A stretch of 64,000 bases of DNA from a virus. Under the pieces are notes generated by a model. It was given only the letters and a program-made list of their open reading frames with translations. It was not told the origin of the DNA and ran no database searches. The position numbers were made by a program, and so were the translations under genes. The stretch spans positions 62,001 to 126,000 of IMG/VR virus record IMGVR_UViG_3300005466_000024. One strand, given 5' to 3'. Within the stretch, counting starts at the first letter, position 1; the number at the start of each line of letters is the position of its first letter. Of the stretch, positions 25,795-34,214 are shown one piece after another.

Positions 25795-25978
25795 CAGCTT
25801 GGTCCTGCACCAGCTCGGCCAGGTAGGCCAGCAGCGCCAGTGTGTGACTGAGTACCAGGGTGGCGTTGATGCCCTCGGGCCAGTGGTGGAACTGCTCGTC
25901 GCGCATCTGGATGAGGTCTTCGCGCAGCGCATTGATCCCGGCGGGTGTGTAATCGACACCTTCCACTTTCAGCGGCAT
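25787..25978 (-). CDS. 63-aa helical hypothetical protein
   Basis: ATG 25978 with GGAAGGGGG upstream; it forms TGATG with the stop of the preceding gene. The sequence is alpha-helical with a hydrophobic C-terminal half (VLSHTLALLAYLAELVQ). Function unknown. Confidence 0.6.
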   Translation of the reverse strand: MPLKVEGVDYTPAGINALREDLIQMRDEQFHHWPEGINATLVLSHTLALLAYLAELVQDQADV

Positions 25979-26160
25979 CACTGGCCCCCTTCCGTGTCGA
26001 GGTTGATGATCTTCATCCCCTCGAGGAACTCATCGAGGGTATCCGCCGGATTCCAGGTGAACACGCGACAATCGTCATTGCCGCAGAACGCCTGCTGGTA
26101 GAACACCAGTAGGGGCGGTTGATGGCACCCAGGACACGTAAGTCCCATCGGATCAATCAT
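25978..26160 (-). CDS. 60-aa zinc-ribbon protein
   Basis: A small protein with CPGC near residue 9 and CGNDDC near residue 26, a classic zinc ribbon. The start lies only 6 nt after a TGTATCAT extended -10 box on the minus strand, so the message may be leaderless. No family beyond zinc ribbon can be given. Confidence 0.65.
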   Translation of the reverse strand: MIDPMGLTCPGCHQPPLLVFYQQAFCGNDDCRVFTWNPADTLDEFLEGMKIINLDTEGGQ

Positions 26161-26175
26161 ATAGCGATGATACAG

Positions 26176-26694
26176 CTAATATGGTCGGGCGGCGATCCGA
26201 TACGGCTGGAACGGGGTGTCGGCCCGCACGTAGAGCGGGTGTTTCGGTGAACCGTCGGCGTTCACTCCGAGGCAGATCGGATTGATGGGATCGGGCCAGT
26301 CGTGGGCCAGTGCCGCGAGCGCCTTGTGGGAACCCCACGCCACCAGCGTCATCGAACCGACGGGTCGGCTCAGGTAGTTGTCGTTCAACGGTCCGAATGG
26401 ATCGGGATCGGCCAGCAGTGCCGCAGGATTCGTTGCGCGCAGCGCGAATCGGTTCGTGACCCGGATGGATCCATACCCCCATCGCCGGGCGAATCCGGGC
26501 CGCTTTCCGGTGCCGACGAGGCGCCCGATTGTCGGGTCATCGACTAATCCGTCCGCTTTGGAGGGGTTGAGCATCTGCACTTCCAGGACGGGTAGCTGCG
26601 CATCCCAGGTGCGGATCAGCTCGTATCGGTACCGTCCACATTCGCTGATCACCGCAGATCGAACCATATCGTCCACGATGGGCGCGGGTCTCAC
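26176..26694 (-). CDS. DUF1643 family protein
   Basis: A 172-aa protein with the DUF1643 pattern: LNPSKADGLVDDPTIGR near residue 42, then WGYGSIRVTNRFALRATNP near 72, and DPFGPLNDNY near 98. This family is common in bacteria and phages and its role is unknown; an enzyme or nucleic-acid-binding function has been assumed. The GTG start at 26694 overlaps the upstream stop as GTGA. Confidence 0.85.
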   Translation of the reverse strand: MRPAPIVDDMVRSAVISECGRYRYELIRTWDAQLPVLEVQMLNPSKADGLVDDPTIGRLVGTGKRPGFARRWGYGSIRVTNRFALRATNPAALLADPDPFGPLNDNYLSRPVGSMTLVAWGSHKALAALAHDWPDPINPICLGVNADGSPKHPLYVRADTPFQPYRIAARPY

Positions 26695-27011
26695 CCCTTG
26701 AGTTCCTTCAGCACGTCGTACCCCCTGCCATCCGGAGACCGGCGCACGAGTGCGTCGTATCCCAATCCCGACTCTTCATCGGGCATCACGAACGCATCGT
26801 ACGGCCCCGCCTCGGCCCGCGGCCGGATCGACACGGCTCCCGACGGGTCACCGCCCACCAGGTCTGGGACCGTCCTGGTGTTCTCGTGTGGCCCGTACCG
26901 TTCGCCGAACTCCGGATCACGGTTGCGGAAGTGCTCGCCCTCGTCCAGGGCGTTCTCCCCGGCCATCCGCTGCGGCCATTGTTCGGCCTGGGTCTCGATG
27001 CGGCGCGTCAC
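26691..27011 (-). CDS. hypothetical protein with shared N-terminal signature
   Basis: A 106-aa protein starting at GTG 27011, directly against AAAGGGT. Its first 15 residues (TRRIETQAEQWPQR) are nearly the same as the N-terminus of the unrelated 330-aa protein at 52668-53660. The rest is Arg/Asp/Glu/Gly-rich and looks flexible. The shared tag suggests common sorting, perhaps into the head; this is inference. Confidence 0.65.
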   Translation of the reverse strand: MTRRIETQAEQWPQRMAGENALDEGEHFRNRDPEFGERYGPHENTRTVPDLVGGDPSGAVSIRPRAEAGPYDAFVMPDEESGLGYDALVRRSPDGRGYDVLKELKG

Positions 27012-27022
27012 ACCCTTTCCCG

Positions 27023-27214
27023 TTAGGCATCGTCGGGTTCTCCAAGCCGCACAGCGCCATAGTTCCAGTTCTGCGAATCGGCGGCGACCGGTTCGGGTAG
27101 CCGCTTCCAGCGGTTCGGATTCTCCAACGCCAGCGCGATGGCCATGTCGGCGTTCGCCGCGTAGACCTCTTGGGTCAGTGCTGTCTTCGGGGTTGCGGTG
27201 ACCAGATATTTCAT
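27023..27214 (-). CDS. 63-aa hypothetical protein
   Basis: ATG 27214 with CAGGAGC upstream. Starts MKYLVTATPKTALTQEVYAA, with a pattern of beta strand, helix, strand as in small phage modulators. No family recognised. Confidence 0.6.
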   Translation of the reverse strand: MKYLVTATPKTALTQEVYAANADMAIALALENPNRWKRLPEPVAADSQNWNYGAVRLGEPDDA

Positions 27215-27240
27215 CGTGTTGCTCCTGTGGTGTGTGCCGA

Positions 27241-27426
27241 TCACGTTCGGGCGTTCGGGCAGCCCGCAGCATGGAACCGATCACTACTGAGCGCATCGGC
27301 TCCACAGCAAGTCCATCGACCCGTTTCGGGATCCCACTGCGGCGCATCGAGAGAGGTCCCTGGCGGATGCGCGACCCATGGCGCCACCCGCGTTCCAGGC
27401 ATCGGCCAGTGCGCGTAGATCTTCAT
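27241..27426 (-). CDS. 61-aa hypothetical protein
   Basis: Starts MKIYAHWPMPGTRVAPW behind GGGGGACG. Trp/Pro-rich, with Cys-Cys and a further Cys near the C-terminus that may bind metal. It overlaps the preceding gene by one base (TGATG). Function unknown. Confidence 0.6.
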   Translation of the reverse strand: MKIYAHWPMPGTRVAPWVAHPPGTSLDAPQWDPETGRWTCCGADALSSDRFHAAGCPNART

Positions 27427-27659
27427 CACGTCCCCCAGGACGCGCAGGCGTAGAAATATCCGGCCCAGAATTGGGCACTGCTTTTCTGCTCCGGGCTCAA
27501 TTGCGGCAGGGCATCGATGTCCTTCCGTGCCCGCTCCACGTCCCTGCGGTCCGCGGGGTCGAACCGAACCAGCTCCTCCTCGGTGTGCCGGTGGAACAGG
27601 ATGACCTCGTCCCCGATCTGCTGCATGAGCCACGTGCCATCGGGCGGTAGTTGTGCCAT
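27426..27659 (-). CDS. 77-aa conserved phage-type hypothetical protein
   Basis: I place the start at ATG 27659 (MAQLPPDGTWLMQQ), with GGGGGAC upstream; an upstream GTG at 27698 would add a His-rich leader. The pattern LMQQIGDEVILFHRHTEEE resembles small proteins common in mycobacteriophages, of unknown role. The C-terminal end is aromatic (FWAGYFYACASWG). Confidence 0.6.
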   Translation of the reverse strand: MAQLPPDGTWLMQQIGDEVILFHRHTEEELVRFDPADRRDVERARKDIDALPQLSPEQKSSAQFWAGYFYACASWGT

Positions 27660-27687
27660 CAGCGGTAGTCCCCCGTCATGGTGGTGG

Positions 27688-28110
27688 TCATGACTCACCT
27701 TCCGCTTGCTCCATTGCGTACCGCTTGAGATCGGCTACGTTCTCCGCCCACTCGACGTTCGGCAGGTCGCTCCCGATTTCCTCGGGTTCGATCTTCACGT
27801 CACCATCGTCGCGATGACCGGTGTAGGACACCATGGGCCGGTCAACCCACTGCCTGCCGACCACCATCCGATCACAGGTCACCGGTCGATACCGTTTGTG
27901 CTGCGCCAACCGGTCCTTGTGGGCGGTCAGGCATTCGTCGCACACGTTGAGGACCAGTTCCTCACCATCGAGACTGTCCCAGAACGTCGACCCATACGCC
28001 CCATAGGTGCGAAATTCGGTGCCATCGGCGGGCTGGTTCTCCACAGCGGAGAACACATTGCTCAGCGTCGTGCCGCACACGAAGCAGGGTAGGAGGGCAT
28101 CTCGACTCAT
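27688..28110 (-). CDS. 140-aa zinc-binding hypothetical protein
   Basis: Starts MSRDALLPCFVCGTTL; Cys-x-x-Cys near residue 9 pairs with CDEC near residue 57, a likely zinc ribbon split by a beta-rich insert. The C-terminal third is acidic. ATGA overlap with the gene before it. Function unknown. Confidence 0.65.
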   Translation of the reverse strand: MSRDALLPCFVCGTTLSNVFSAVENQPADGTEFRTYGAYGSTFWDSLDGEELVLNVCDECLTAHKDRLAQHKRYRPVTCDRMVVGRQWVDRPMVSYTGHRDDGDVKIEPEEIGSDLPNVEWAENVADLKRYAMEQAEGES

Positions 28111-28292
28111 GGTTGTTCCTCGGTCAGTGTCAGCATGCCGGGATCGGTGGCCTTGGCGTGGTGACCACCGGCATAGAGCACGAACACCCAGGGGCCGCGT
28201 ACCGCGGTGATCACCCCGGTTTCGGCGCTGCCGCCCGCCGGCCGGTAGACAACCGGCTTGTCCAGATTGTTTCGTGCCTGTTCGATCGTCAT
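28107..28292 (-). CDS. 61-aa hypothetical protein
   Basis: ATG 28292 behind GAGGTG. Starts MTIEQARNNLDKPVVYRP and has the SH3-like strand pattern of small proteins such as GVITAVRGPWVFVLYAGG. ATGA overlaps on both sides show it is part of a tightly coupled run. Confidence 0.6.
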   Translation of the reverse strand: MTIEQARNNLDKPVVYRPAGGSAETGVITAVRGPWVFVLYAGGHHAKATDPGMLTLTEEQP

Positions 28293-28528
28293 GAGTGCAC
28301 CTCGTCGCAGTCGATCTGGCAGCTGTTCTTGGCCATCACCAGGGTGTGTCGGACGCCATCGCGCCACTCAATGCGCCTCGGTGGTGTCGACCCGATCTGG
28401 GGCCAACCCCTCGCGACGAAGTGCATCGACCAGGTGCCCTCCCAGCGATCGACGGTGTAGCGCCCGCCGCCGGGGGCGGCGGCGCTGTGACTGGTCCTGC
28501 CGACCTGACGCCACCGCAGGCGCTTCAT
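28289..28528 (-). CDS. 79-aa basic hypothetical protein
   Basis: I chose ATG 28528 (MKRLRWRQVGRTS); a GTG at 28558 with GGAAGAAGG upstream is the alternative and would overlap the preceding gene. The protein is basic with many Arg and Trp residues, and ends NSCQIDCDEVHS. Function unknown; nucleic-acid contact is possible. Confidence 0.55.
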   Translation of the reverse strand: MKRLRWRQVGRTSHSAAAPGGGRYTVDRWEGTWSMHFVARGWPQIGSTPPRRIEWRDGVRHTLVMAKNSCQIDCDEVHS

Positions 28529-28544
28529 CGTGCGCTGCGCTCCC

Positions 28545-28955
28545 TCATCGATGGTCACGATGGCCTTCTTCCGTGAGTGCCGCGACCTGGCGTTTGGCCT
28601 CGGCCACCACAGTCTCGGCTTTGCGCTGGTCCTCGGCGTAGGTGTCGACGCCCATGTGTCCGGTTTCCTGCAACCGGCGCAGCTGCAGCTCCTCGGTGAC
28701 CAGGTCGCGATAGGTGTCCCACCCATCGCAATGACCACCGAAACCCAGGTGTGCCAGTGGATCACCGCCATCGGCCAGCCAGCAGTCCCCGAACCGCGGG
28801 TCGATCTCCTGGTAGCAGGCACGGCAAGCGATGCAATCGGCGCACCCCTTGGCCGAGGCGGCACAGCATGTGGTGAGTGGGTTGATGACGGTCTCGCCAT
28901 TGGGGTAGGTCTCGAGGTGCAGCGCGACGGGTGCCTCGGCGTTGATGATGGTCAT
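28545..28955 (-). CDS. 136-aa Cys-rich hypothetical protein
   Basis: Starts MTIINAEAPVALHL. Six Cys residues between about residues 30 and 57 (CCAASAKGCADCIACRAC) look like a treble-clef or Fe/Zn site. The C-terminal half is a helix rich in Glu, Arg and Ala. The start makes TGATG with the stop before it. Family not recognised. Confidence 0.6.
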   Translation of the reverse strand: MTIINAEAPVALHLETYPNGETVINPLTTCCAASAKGCADCIACRACYQEIDPRFGDCWLADGGDPLAHLGFGGHCDGWDTYRDLVTEELQLRRLQETGHMGVDTYAEDQRKAETVVAEAKRQVAALTEEGHRDHR

Positions 28956-29542
28956 CACAGATCCCGGTCTATTTCGATGCCTGCCGGTGCCGTCTTGCGC
29001 GTGCGGTCGAGTGCCGCCAGCCGCGCCAGCTTGCGGTCCCTTTCTCGGGCCCGGAACGCTGTCTGGCCCTCGCTCTCGATCTGTGCGTGACCGTAGTAGT
29101 TCACGTCGTAGTAGTCGGTCAGCGAGTCGCTGCCGTCGTGGTTGTAGGCGGCGTGGATCTCTGCCAGTACCTTCTCGATGCGCCGACCCTCGGCGGTGAG
29201 CACCCGGTGGGTGTTGTCATGACTGCCGGGGTGCGTCTCGGTGTGGACGTAGTTGGGGCACGCCTGCGCTGTCCTGCTGCCGTCGGGGTAGGCGGTTTCG
29301 GTGCCGGGCACGGTGCCGTCGCACTCCTGCCACAGCCCCTGCAGGTCGCGGGCCTCGATGTTGATGGACCGGCCACCGGCATAGTTCTGCACCCGCACGC
29401 TGTAGTTGCCGGCGCGGCCGGGTAGTTTGCCCTCACCGATCGCGGTCTTGATGTCGCGGCGCATCAGTTTGGCGATGTCGGCCGCCGACACGTACGCGCC
29501 TCCCAGTTCCCCGTAGCGGCTTCCGTATGTGCGTGTGGTCAT
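28955..29542 (-). CDS. LPD29-domain protein
   Basis: A 195-aa protein. Residues about 16-75 match large polyvalent-protein-associated domain 29 (GAYVSAADIAKLMRRDIKTA, then VQNYAGGRSINI), found in phages and mobile elements and thought to bind partner proteins or nucleic acid. The C-terminal half is helical and basic with many Tyr residues (YYDVNYYGHAQI). ATG 29542 has CAGGAG upstream, and a TATAGT promoter lies at 29591-29596. Confidence 0.7.
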   Translation of the reverse strand: MTTRTYGSRYGELGGAYVSAADIAKLMRRDIKTAIGEGKLPGRAGNYSVRVQNYAGGRSINIEARDLQGLWQECDGTVPGTETAYPDGSRTAQACPNYVHTETHPGSHDNTHRVLTAEGRRIEKVLAEIHAAYNHDGSDSLTDYYDVNYYGHAQIESEGQTAFRARERDRKLARLAALDRTRKTAPAGIEIDRDL

Positions 29543-29590
29543 CTCGTACTCCTGCCCTGGTGGTCTCCACCCGTCCAACGCTATATCACC

Positions 29591-29596
29591 ACTATA
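29591..29596 (-). promoter_or_regulatory. TATAGT promoter with palindrome
   Basis: Minus-strand -10 box TATAGT, part of the imperfect palindrome formed by CTATATC and ACTATATA at 29581-29598. It precedes the LPD29 gene by about 50 nt. It belongs to a family of at least five such sites in the window. Confidence 0.5.
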
Positions 29597-29673
29597 TATT
29601 CCTGGACGTAGTAGGTCCACTGTAGCGACCATGACCGACGGCCTCGTGGGGTCGAGGTTTCGCCCAGCCGGAC

Positions 29674-29913
29674 CTAGTACCGGAACCCGTCTGCGCGGCC
29701 CACGGACGCCCACAGTTCGGCCAGCTCGTTCTCCTGGGACGGCAGCAGTCCCAGTGCACCCATCAGATCCCGGGCGTCGGCAACCCGCTCGGCGTGGGTG
29801 TCCCCGACCGCGTAGGCGCAGACCAGGCGCCGCACACTGGCCCGCTGCAGATCCGTCAACGGGGTCGGCACGAAGTCATCGACCTCGGCGATCTGGTTGC
29901 GCGAATCACGCAT
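29674..29913 (-). CDS. 79-aa hypothetical protein
   Basis: A helical acidic protein starting MRDSRNQIAEVDDFV; its ATG shares one base with the terminase stop. It follows the terminase and could help packaging, but no family is recognised. Confidence 0.6.
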   Translation of the reverse strand: MRDSRNQIAEVDDFVPTPLTDLQRASVRRLVCAYAVGDTHAERVADARDLMGALGLLPSQENELAELWASVGRADGFRY

Positions 29914-32105
29914 CAGCGTCCTCCCCTGATCATGTGGTCGATACCGCGCCGACCCTGGGACGTCTCCCGCATCTTGATCGAGGACGCCCGTGAGGGCATG
30001 TAGGTGTCGCGGCCGTTTCCGTAGAGCGCGGCCAGCTTACGACGGCCCTCCGCGCCCGGTAGCCGCTCAGCCTCCCGGCCGCTCTTGAGCGCGGCCACGT
30101 TGCTCGAGCCGGTGGTCAGCGCTACCCGCCCGGTGTTGCCGAACCGTTCCAGTGCGTCGTGCAACAGGTCGGCCACCACCACACAGAACGCATCCGCGAG
30201 ATCCTTCGTCGTCACCGGCCCGATCTCCTGTTTGACGATGCGCCCGTTGCGGTCCTGCAGGAACCGCAGCTCCATCTCCAGCAGGGAGCCACCGTCCTCG
30301 TAGTAGGTGTCGCGGAAGCTGCTGACCCACCCCAGGTTCAGCGCCGACTTCACCCTCTCGAACCGGACGAAGTTCTCCCGCTCGGTGAACGTCGCCTCGG
30401 CAACCCGGATCGAGGGGGAGAACTTCTCCCGCAGCGCGTGGATGGCTCCTACCGAGTTCCACTGGTCGAAGCTCATCTTCGTCGTGGAGGGGAATGCGGT
30501 GAGGATGGCCTCGATGTCTCGCTGCACCCACATGTAGTTGATGGTGGGCACCCCGGTTTCGGGGTCGGGCGGGAAGTCCTGGGGCTTCCACACCCGCATC
30601 ATGTCGATCACGCAGTGCGGCCGGATCACACCGCGAGGGCCGGCGTCGCTGCAGGCGTGCGTGGTGTCCTCGCCGTAGGGCACCATGTGCCCGCACACGT
30701 CGCAGGGGGCGTTCTCCAGGTGCCCGACGCACAGCGCGAAGTTGGCGCCGGTCTTGCCGGGGTCGGCGTGGATGCGGTACTTGCGGTACAGGTAGCCGCG
30801 GCCCTGGGATTCGAGGCTACCCAGCCAGTCCGGCGGGGTGAACAGTCGGTCGACCACGCCGGGCTCGAGGTAGGCCCCTTCGACCTCTGCCCACTGGGCG
30901 GCCCGTTCCACCTGGAATTTCTCTGGGTTACGTAGTTTGCGACGTTGCTGGCTTTCGTGCTCGGGGCCGGGCTGGATGGGGCGTTTCTTGTGGATGCCGA
31001 TCAGCTCCACGCCGCGTTCCCAGTCCAGGTACAGCCCCCAGCTGGGCAGCTGCACGATCAGCATGGTGGGGTTGGCGTCGATCTCCACGGCTTCACCGGC
31101 TGCCACCGACAGTGCGGTCAGTTCGTGGCGGGCCCGCTCACCGATGCCCTCGCCGTCCTCGTGGTAGGCCGACATCAGCACGCTGCCCTCTTGGTAGAGG
31201 CTGTAGGCCTTGCCCGCCTTGCGGTAGGGGGAGGTGGGGATGTAGGTCAGCGCATCGAGGTCGAACTGGTCCAGACTGGGGTGGGCGTCCTCGTAGATTT
31301 CGTCGCCGCTCTTCACGCTTCCCGTGCCAAATACCATGTGCGCGAATTCGTCGAGGAACAGCCCGAAGGCGGTGGCGCCGCGGAAGGCCGGCGCCGAGGC
31401 CGACAGTGCCTGAACGACCAGAGTGGCCACGGAGTGTTCGACCGACACCCCGGCCGCCTCCAGTTCACCGATGCGTCGGATGTCGGCCGGGGTGCGGATC
31501 GTCAGGATGTGGTCCTTGGATTCGGCGATGGCCGACTGCAGGTATTTGCAGCGCTCCACCATGGACCGGATATCGGCGAACAGTTGCTGTTTGGCCTGAG
31601 TTTGGCTGGTGGCGCCGACGTTGAGGTAGCCGTCCTTGCCGGGGTCGACACCGTAGTAGGCCTGCCAGTCGTCCAGTGAGTAGAAGTAGGCCGCCTGTTC
31701 ACAGCCCAGGAGGCCACCGTTGAGGCCCTTGGAGCCTCGTCGACCGCCGACGAACTGGATGTGCGGGAATCGGCGCGCACCGCGGGCCTTGAGGTAGGCG
31801 ATGCGCTCCCAGATGTCGGGTTGCACCCCGAACACGTCGCGTCGGCGTTTGAAACCCTGCCGCCATTCCTCGATGACATCGATGTCGTAGGCGGTCATCT
31901 GGTCGGTTTCGAGGAATATCAGCCGCAGCAGGGTGATCTGACGCGGGTACAGTGCCACCCCGCAGAAGCTGGGGTGGCACGCGAAGTCCTTGATGGAGTC
32001 CCAGGGTGCGGGGCGAACAGCGGTGGCCGCGGCGCGCAGCGTCGCGATCGGATCGAATTCCTGCTGGAGGAGAGCCAACTGTTGGCGGGGGTAAAAAGCA
32101 CACAT
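29913..32105 (-). CDS. terminase large subunit
   Basis: A 730-aa packaging motor. Walker A-like FVGGRRGSKG near residue 118 and Walker B-like FGLFLDEFAH near residue 248 form the ATPase; the C-terminal nuclease has acidic residues in DPGKTG (near 446), SFDQWNS (near 545) and KDLADAF (near 655). A Cys/His insert (CDVCGH, then HACS) near residues 465-485 may bind zinc, which is uncommon in terminases. No small subunit is recognised in the window. An HNH gene lies nearby, as in many phages that need it for cos or headful cutting. Confidence 0.9.
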   Translation of the reverse strand: MCAFYPRQQLALLQQEFDPIATLRAAATAVRPAPWDSIKDFACHPSFCGVALYPRQITLLRLIFLETDQMTAYDIDVIEEWRQGFKRRRDVFGVQPDIWERIAYLKARGARRFPHIQFVGGRRGSKGLNGGLLGCEQAAYFYSLDDWQAYYGVDPGKDGYLNVGATSQTQAKQQLFADIRSMVERCKYLQSAIAESKDHILTIRTPADIRRIGELEAAGVSVEHSVATLVVQALSASAPAFRGATAFGLFLDEFAHMVFGTGSVKSGDEIYEDAHPSLDQFDLDALTYIPTSPYRKAGKAYSLYQEGSVLMSAYHEDGEGIGERARHELTALSVAAGEAVEIDANPTMLIVQLPSWGLYLDWERGVELIGIHKKRPIQPGPEHESQQRRKLRNPEKFQVERAAQWAEVEGAYLEPGVVDRLFTPPDWLGSLESQGRGYLYRKYRIHADPGKTGANFALCVGHLENAPCDVCGHMVPYGEDTTHACSDAGPRGVIRPHCVIDMMRVWKPQDFPPDPETGVPTINYMWVQRDIEAILTAFPSTTKMSFDQWNSVGAIHALREKFSPSIRVAEATFTERENFVRFERVKSALNLGWVSSFRDTYYEDGGSLLEMELRFLQDRNGRIVKQEIGPVTTKDLADAFCVVVADLLHDALERFGNTGRVALTTGSSNVAALKSGREAERLPGAEGRRKLAALYGNGRDTYMPSRASSIKMRETSQGRRGIDHMIRGGR

Positions 32106-32120
32106 CAGAGGCTCTTTTCC

Positions 32121-32501
32121 CTACCCACCCGCTCCCGCCGGACCGATGAGTGTGTCCGGCGTGGTTGGGGGTCCACCGGCCCCAGGGCCGAATATCGTGG
32201 TGCCCGGCGGGGTCGAAGTGTCGCCGAACGCTTCCCGACCGTACTGGTCCGGGCCGCCGGATCCGGCCCACGGGTCCTTGGCGGGACCGGTCAGGGTGGT
32301 GTAGGCGGTTTCGCTGGGGAACGGGGTGTCGGGGACGTGGGAGAACGGGGGATCACCGGGCATGCCGACGTTCGTGCCGACCGCACCGGCATCGATGCCC
32401 TTGGTGTCGGTGCAGGTCGGGTCGCCGGGGGCGCATTCGGCTTCTCGGATCCACTCGTACCAGACGGCGACCCGTTCGTGTGCGGTCAGGATGCGTCTCA
32501 C
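32121..32501 (-). CDS. 126-aa protein with shared MRRILT N-terminus
   Basis: GTG 32501 begins RRILTAHERVAVWYEW, almost identical to the start of the next upstream protein (RRILTSYERVAVWYEE). The remaining 110 residues are Gly/Pro/Thr-rich and disordered. It overlaps the upstream stop as GTGA. It looks like a small protein carrying only the N-terminal tag and a flexible tail. Function unknown. Confidence 0.6.
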   Translation of the reverse strand: MRRILTAHERVAVWYEWIREAECAPGDPTCTDTKGIDAGAVGTNVGMPGDPPFSHVPDTPFPSETAYTTLTGPAKDPWAGSGGPDQYGREAFGDTSTPPGTTIFGPGAGGPPTTPDTLIGPAGAGG

Positions 32502-33679
32502 GCGTACTCCGGCTTGCGCTTGTCGCGGTTGCGGACCAGGTCTTTGCCCAGTGGGGGCACCGGGTAGTCGCCCCCGCCGGGGGTCATCTCCCGGGATTGG
32601 TTGATCCAGTGGTACAGGTCGCGGGCCATCAGCCATTCGTCCCGACTGCCGTATTCCTGCGGCTGCGGCCCGGACGGTGGGGTGATGAAGTCGCTTGGGT
32701 CGTACCAGTGCGCGGCTTCGCGCAGCCCGGTGACGGCGTAATCCACGAGCATCGACGTGCGGGTCGGGCGGTGGTAGCCCGGCGCAGACACTGGGTGTGG
32801 GTCGGGCAGCCGGGGGTCGTCGGATTCCTTGGAGTAGTCGGGCAGCGGGAACTTCAGCGGGCCGGGTTCGGCTTGGCGCGGTTCCTGGTAGGGCTTGCCG
32901 GGGTGGCGGCGATCCCAGGTGTCGTGTTTCTGCTGCTCCTTGGCTCTGTCGAGGTCGTTCTTGAACTTCAGCCAGATGGTGGCCTGCATGTGGGCCGGGG
33001 AGATGCCACGTTCGGCGGCGGCCTTGCGTACGACGTCGGCGTAGGCCTCGTAGCCGGCGGGTTGGCCTCCGCGCTGCCAGCCCAGCGGGGCCAGGGATGG
33101 ACCGGCCTTGGCGAATTCGCCGCCGTGGGGGCTGTTGAGTGCGCGAGCCATGTGGGTGTCGATGGTGACTGCGTTGTCGTCGCCCATGAAGTTGCGGTAG
33201 AAGTTGTTGACCTTGGGGCCGGTGCCCAGTTCGGTGAGCACGCCGTCGGGATGGGCGTCGTGGATGCGCATGGCGCGCAGGATGTTCTCGCCCAGCCCGC
33301 TCATCCCGGTGCCGGTTTGCCGCCCCGGCTGCCTGGGATCGTCGCGCAGCCATTGCTGTTTCTGGGCGGGATCGTAGTTGAGCAGGAAATGTGCCCCGGT
33401 GGACAGGTTGGTGTCCCAGTCCTGGCGCGGCGACAGCGCGGCCATGATGGCCGCGCTGCGCGAGTAGTCCCTGTTGGTGGCCCCGGACAGGTTGTGCAGC
33501 CATTCCCGGGCCGCGGGGTACCACTGTCGGCCACCTTCGCGTTCCTCGTCGGTGGCGTTGTCCCAGTGCGACAGGGCGTTGTGGTACAGCGCCGGGGTGT
33601 CGATGAGATCCTCGACCGGGACGGCGGCCTCCTCGTACCAGACCGCTACCCGCTCGTAGGACGTCAGGATGCGCCTCAT
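32498..33679 (-). CDS. conserved phage protein, DUF7178-like, with MRRILT N-terminus
   Basis: A 393-aa protein. Residues 1-16 are the shared tag. Residues about 60-210 form a conserved helical core: AALSPRQDWDTNL near residue 80, then TGPKVNNFYRNFMGDDNAVT and IDTHMARAL near 150-178. The GPKV...NFY...VTID-H pattern recurs in many phage proteins and looks like a helix-hairpin-helix-type or HD-like active core. The C-terminal half is Pro/Asp-rich and variable. ATG 33679 is chosen over a longer frame because of the shared tag. Function unknown. Confidence 0.65.
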   Translation of the reverse strand: MRRILTSYERVAVWYEEAAVPVEDLIDTPALYHNALSHWDNATDEEREGGRQWYPAAREWLHNLSGATNRDYSRSAAIMAALSPRQDWDTNLSTGAHFLLNYDPAQKQQWLRDDPRQPGRQTGTGMSGLGENILRAMRIHDAHPDGVLTELGTGPKVNNFYRNFMGDDNAVTIDTHMARALNSPHGGEFAKAGPSLAPLGWQRGGQPAGYEAYADVVRKAAAERGISPAHMQATIWLKFKNDLDRAKEQQKHDTWDRRHPGKPYQEPRQAEPGPLKFPLPDYSKESDDPRLPDPHPVSAPGYHRPTRTSMLVDYAVTGLREAAHWYDPSDFITPPSGPQPQEYGSRDEWLMARDLYHWINQSREMTPGGGDYPVPPLGKDLVRNRDKRKPEYA

Positions 33680-33843
33680 CACGACCTCGTCTCGGTCTTG
33701 TCCGACAGGTTGCCGGTCCAGGACGTTCCGCATTGGCAGACGTGTACGTGGTGCGCGGTCTTTGCGGGATAGGCGCAGACGCACCAGTGGCCGTCGAGGG
33801 CATGTCCCCCGCCGGCTCGGCAGCGGTGTCGGGTGGTTTTCAT
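33679..33843 (-). CDS. 54-aa zinc-ribbon protein
   Basis: A small frame from ATG 33843 to a TGA sharing one base with the next start. The peptide starts MKTTRHRCRAGGG and contains CVC near residue 23 and CQC near residue 40, a probable zinc ribbon. Clearly protein-like and correctly spaced. Function unknown. Confidence 0.65.
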   Translation of the reverse strand: MKTTRHRCRAGGGHALDGHWCVCAYPAKTAHHVHVCQCGTSWTGNLSDKTETRS

Positions 33844-34214
33844 GTCAGCGGCGCGAACGGTGAGCCGGACTGGGGTGTTCTCTTCGGTACGGTTCTGGCC
33901 TCGATGGCCACGTTCAGCGGCACCTTGGCCAGTACCTTGGTGGCCAGCACGGCGTCGGCCTGGCGGTCGGGCCAGCGGCCGGGATCCTTCAGCGCGGAGG
34001 CCACGTGCTGCAGCAGCGCCACCGAGGGCAGGTCGCCGTACTTGACGGCGAGTTCGCAGACCATGAGGACGTGCAGGTTGGCATCGACGTTGAGGGCCAG
34101 CTGCGGCAGTGTGTACACGTAGCCCTCGTCGAGGACGCGCAGCTGGCTGTGGGACCGGAATGTTTCCTGGGTCAGGAACCGGAGTAGTTCGGCGTCGGTC
34201 GCCGGTTCGGTCAC
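33840..34214 (-). CDS. 124-aa hypothetical protein
   Basis: GTG 34214 (TEPATDAELLRFLTQE). Mostly alpha-helical with LNVDANLHVLMVCELAVKYG near residue 42. Overlaps the upstream HNH gene by 4 nt (GTGA) and the downstream ribbon gene by 4 nt. Its place between HNH and the MRRILT genes does not reveal its job. Confidence 0.6.
   Translation of the reverse strand: MTEPATDAELLRFLTQETFRSHSQLRVLDEGYVYTLPQLALNVDANLHVLMVCELAVKYGDLPSVALLQHVASALKDPGRWPDRQADAVLATKVLAKVPLNVAIEARTVPKRTPQSGSPFAPLT

Noticed and set aside
32121-33803. A 560-codon open frame on the minus strand
   Set aside because: Only the last 126 codons are protein-like; the first part is an Arg/Pro-rich shadow of the 393-aa protein.
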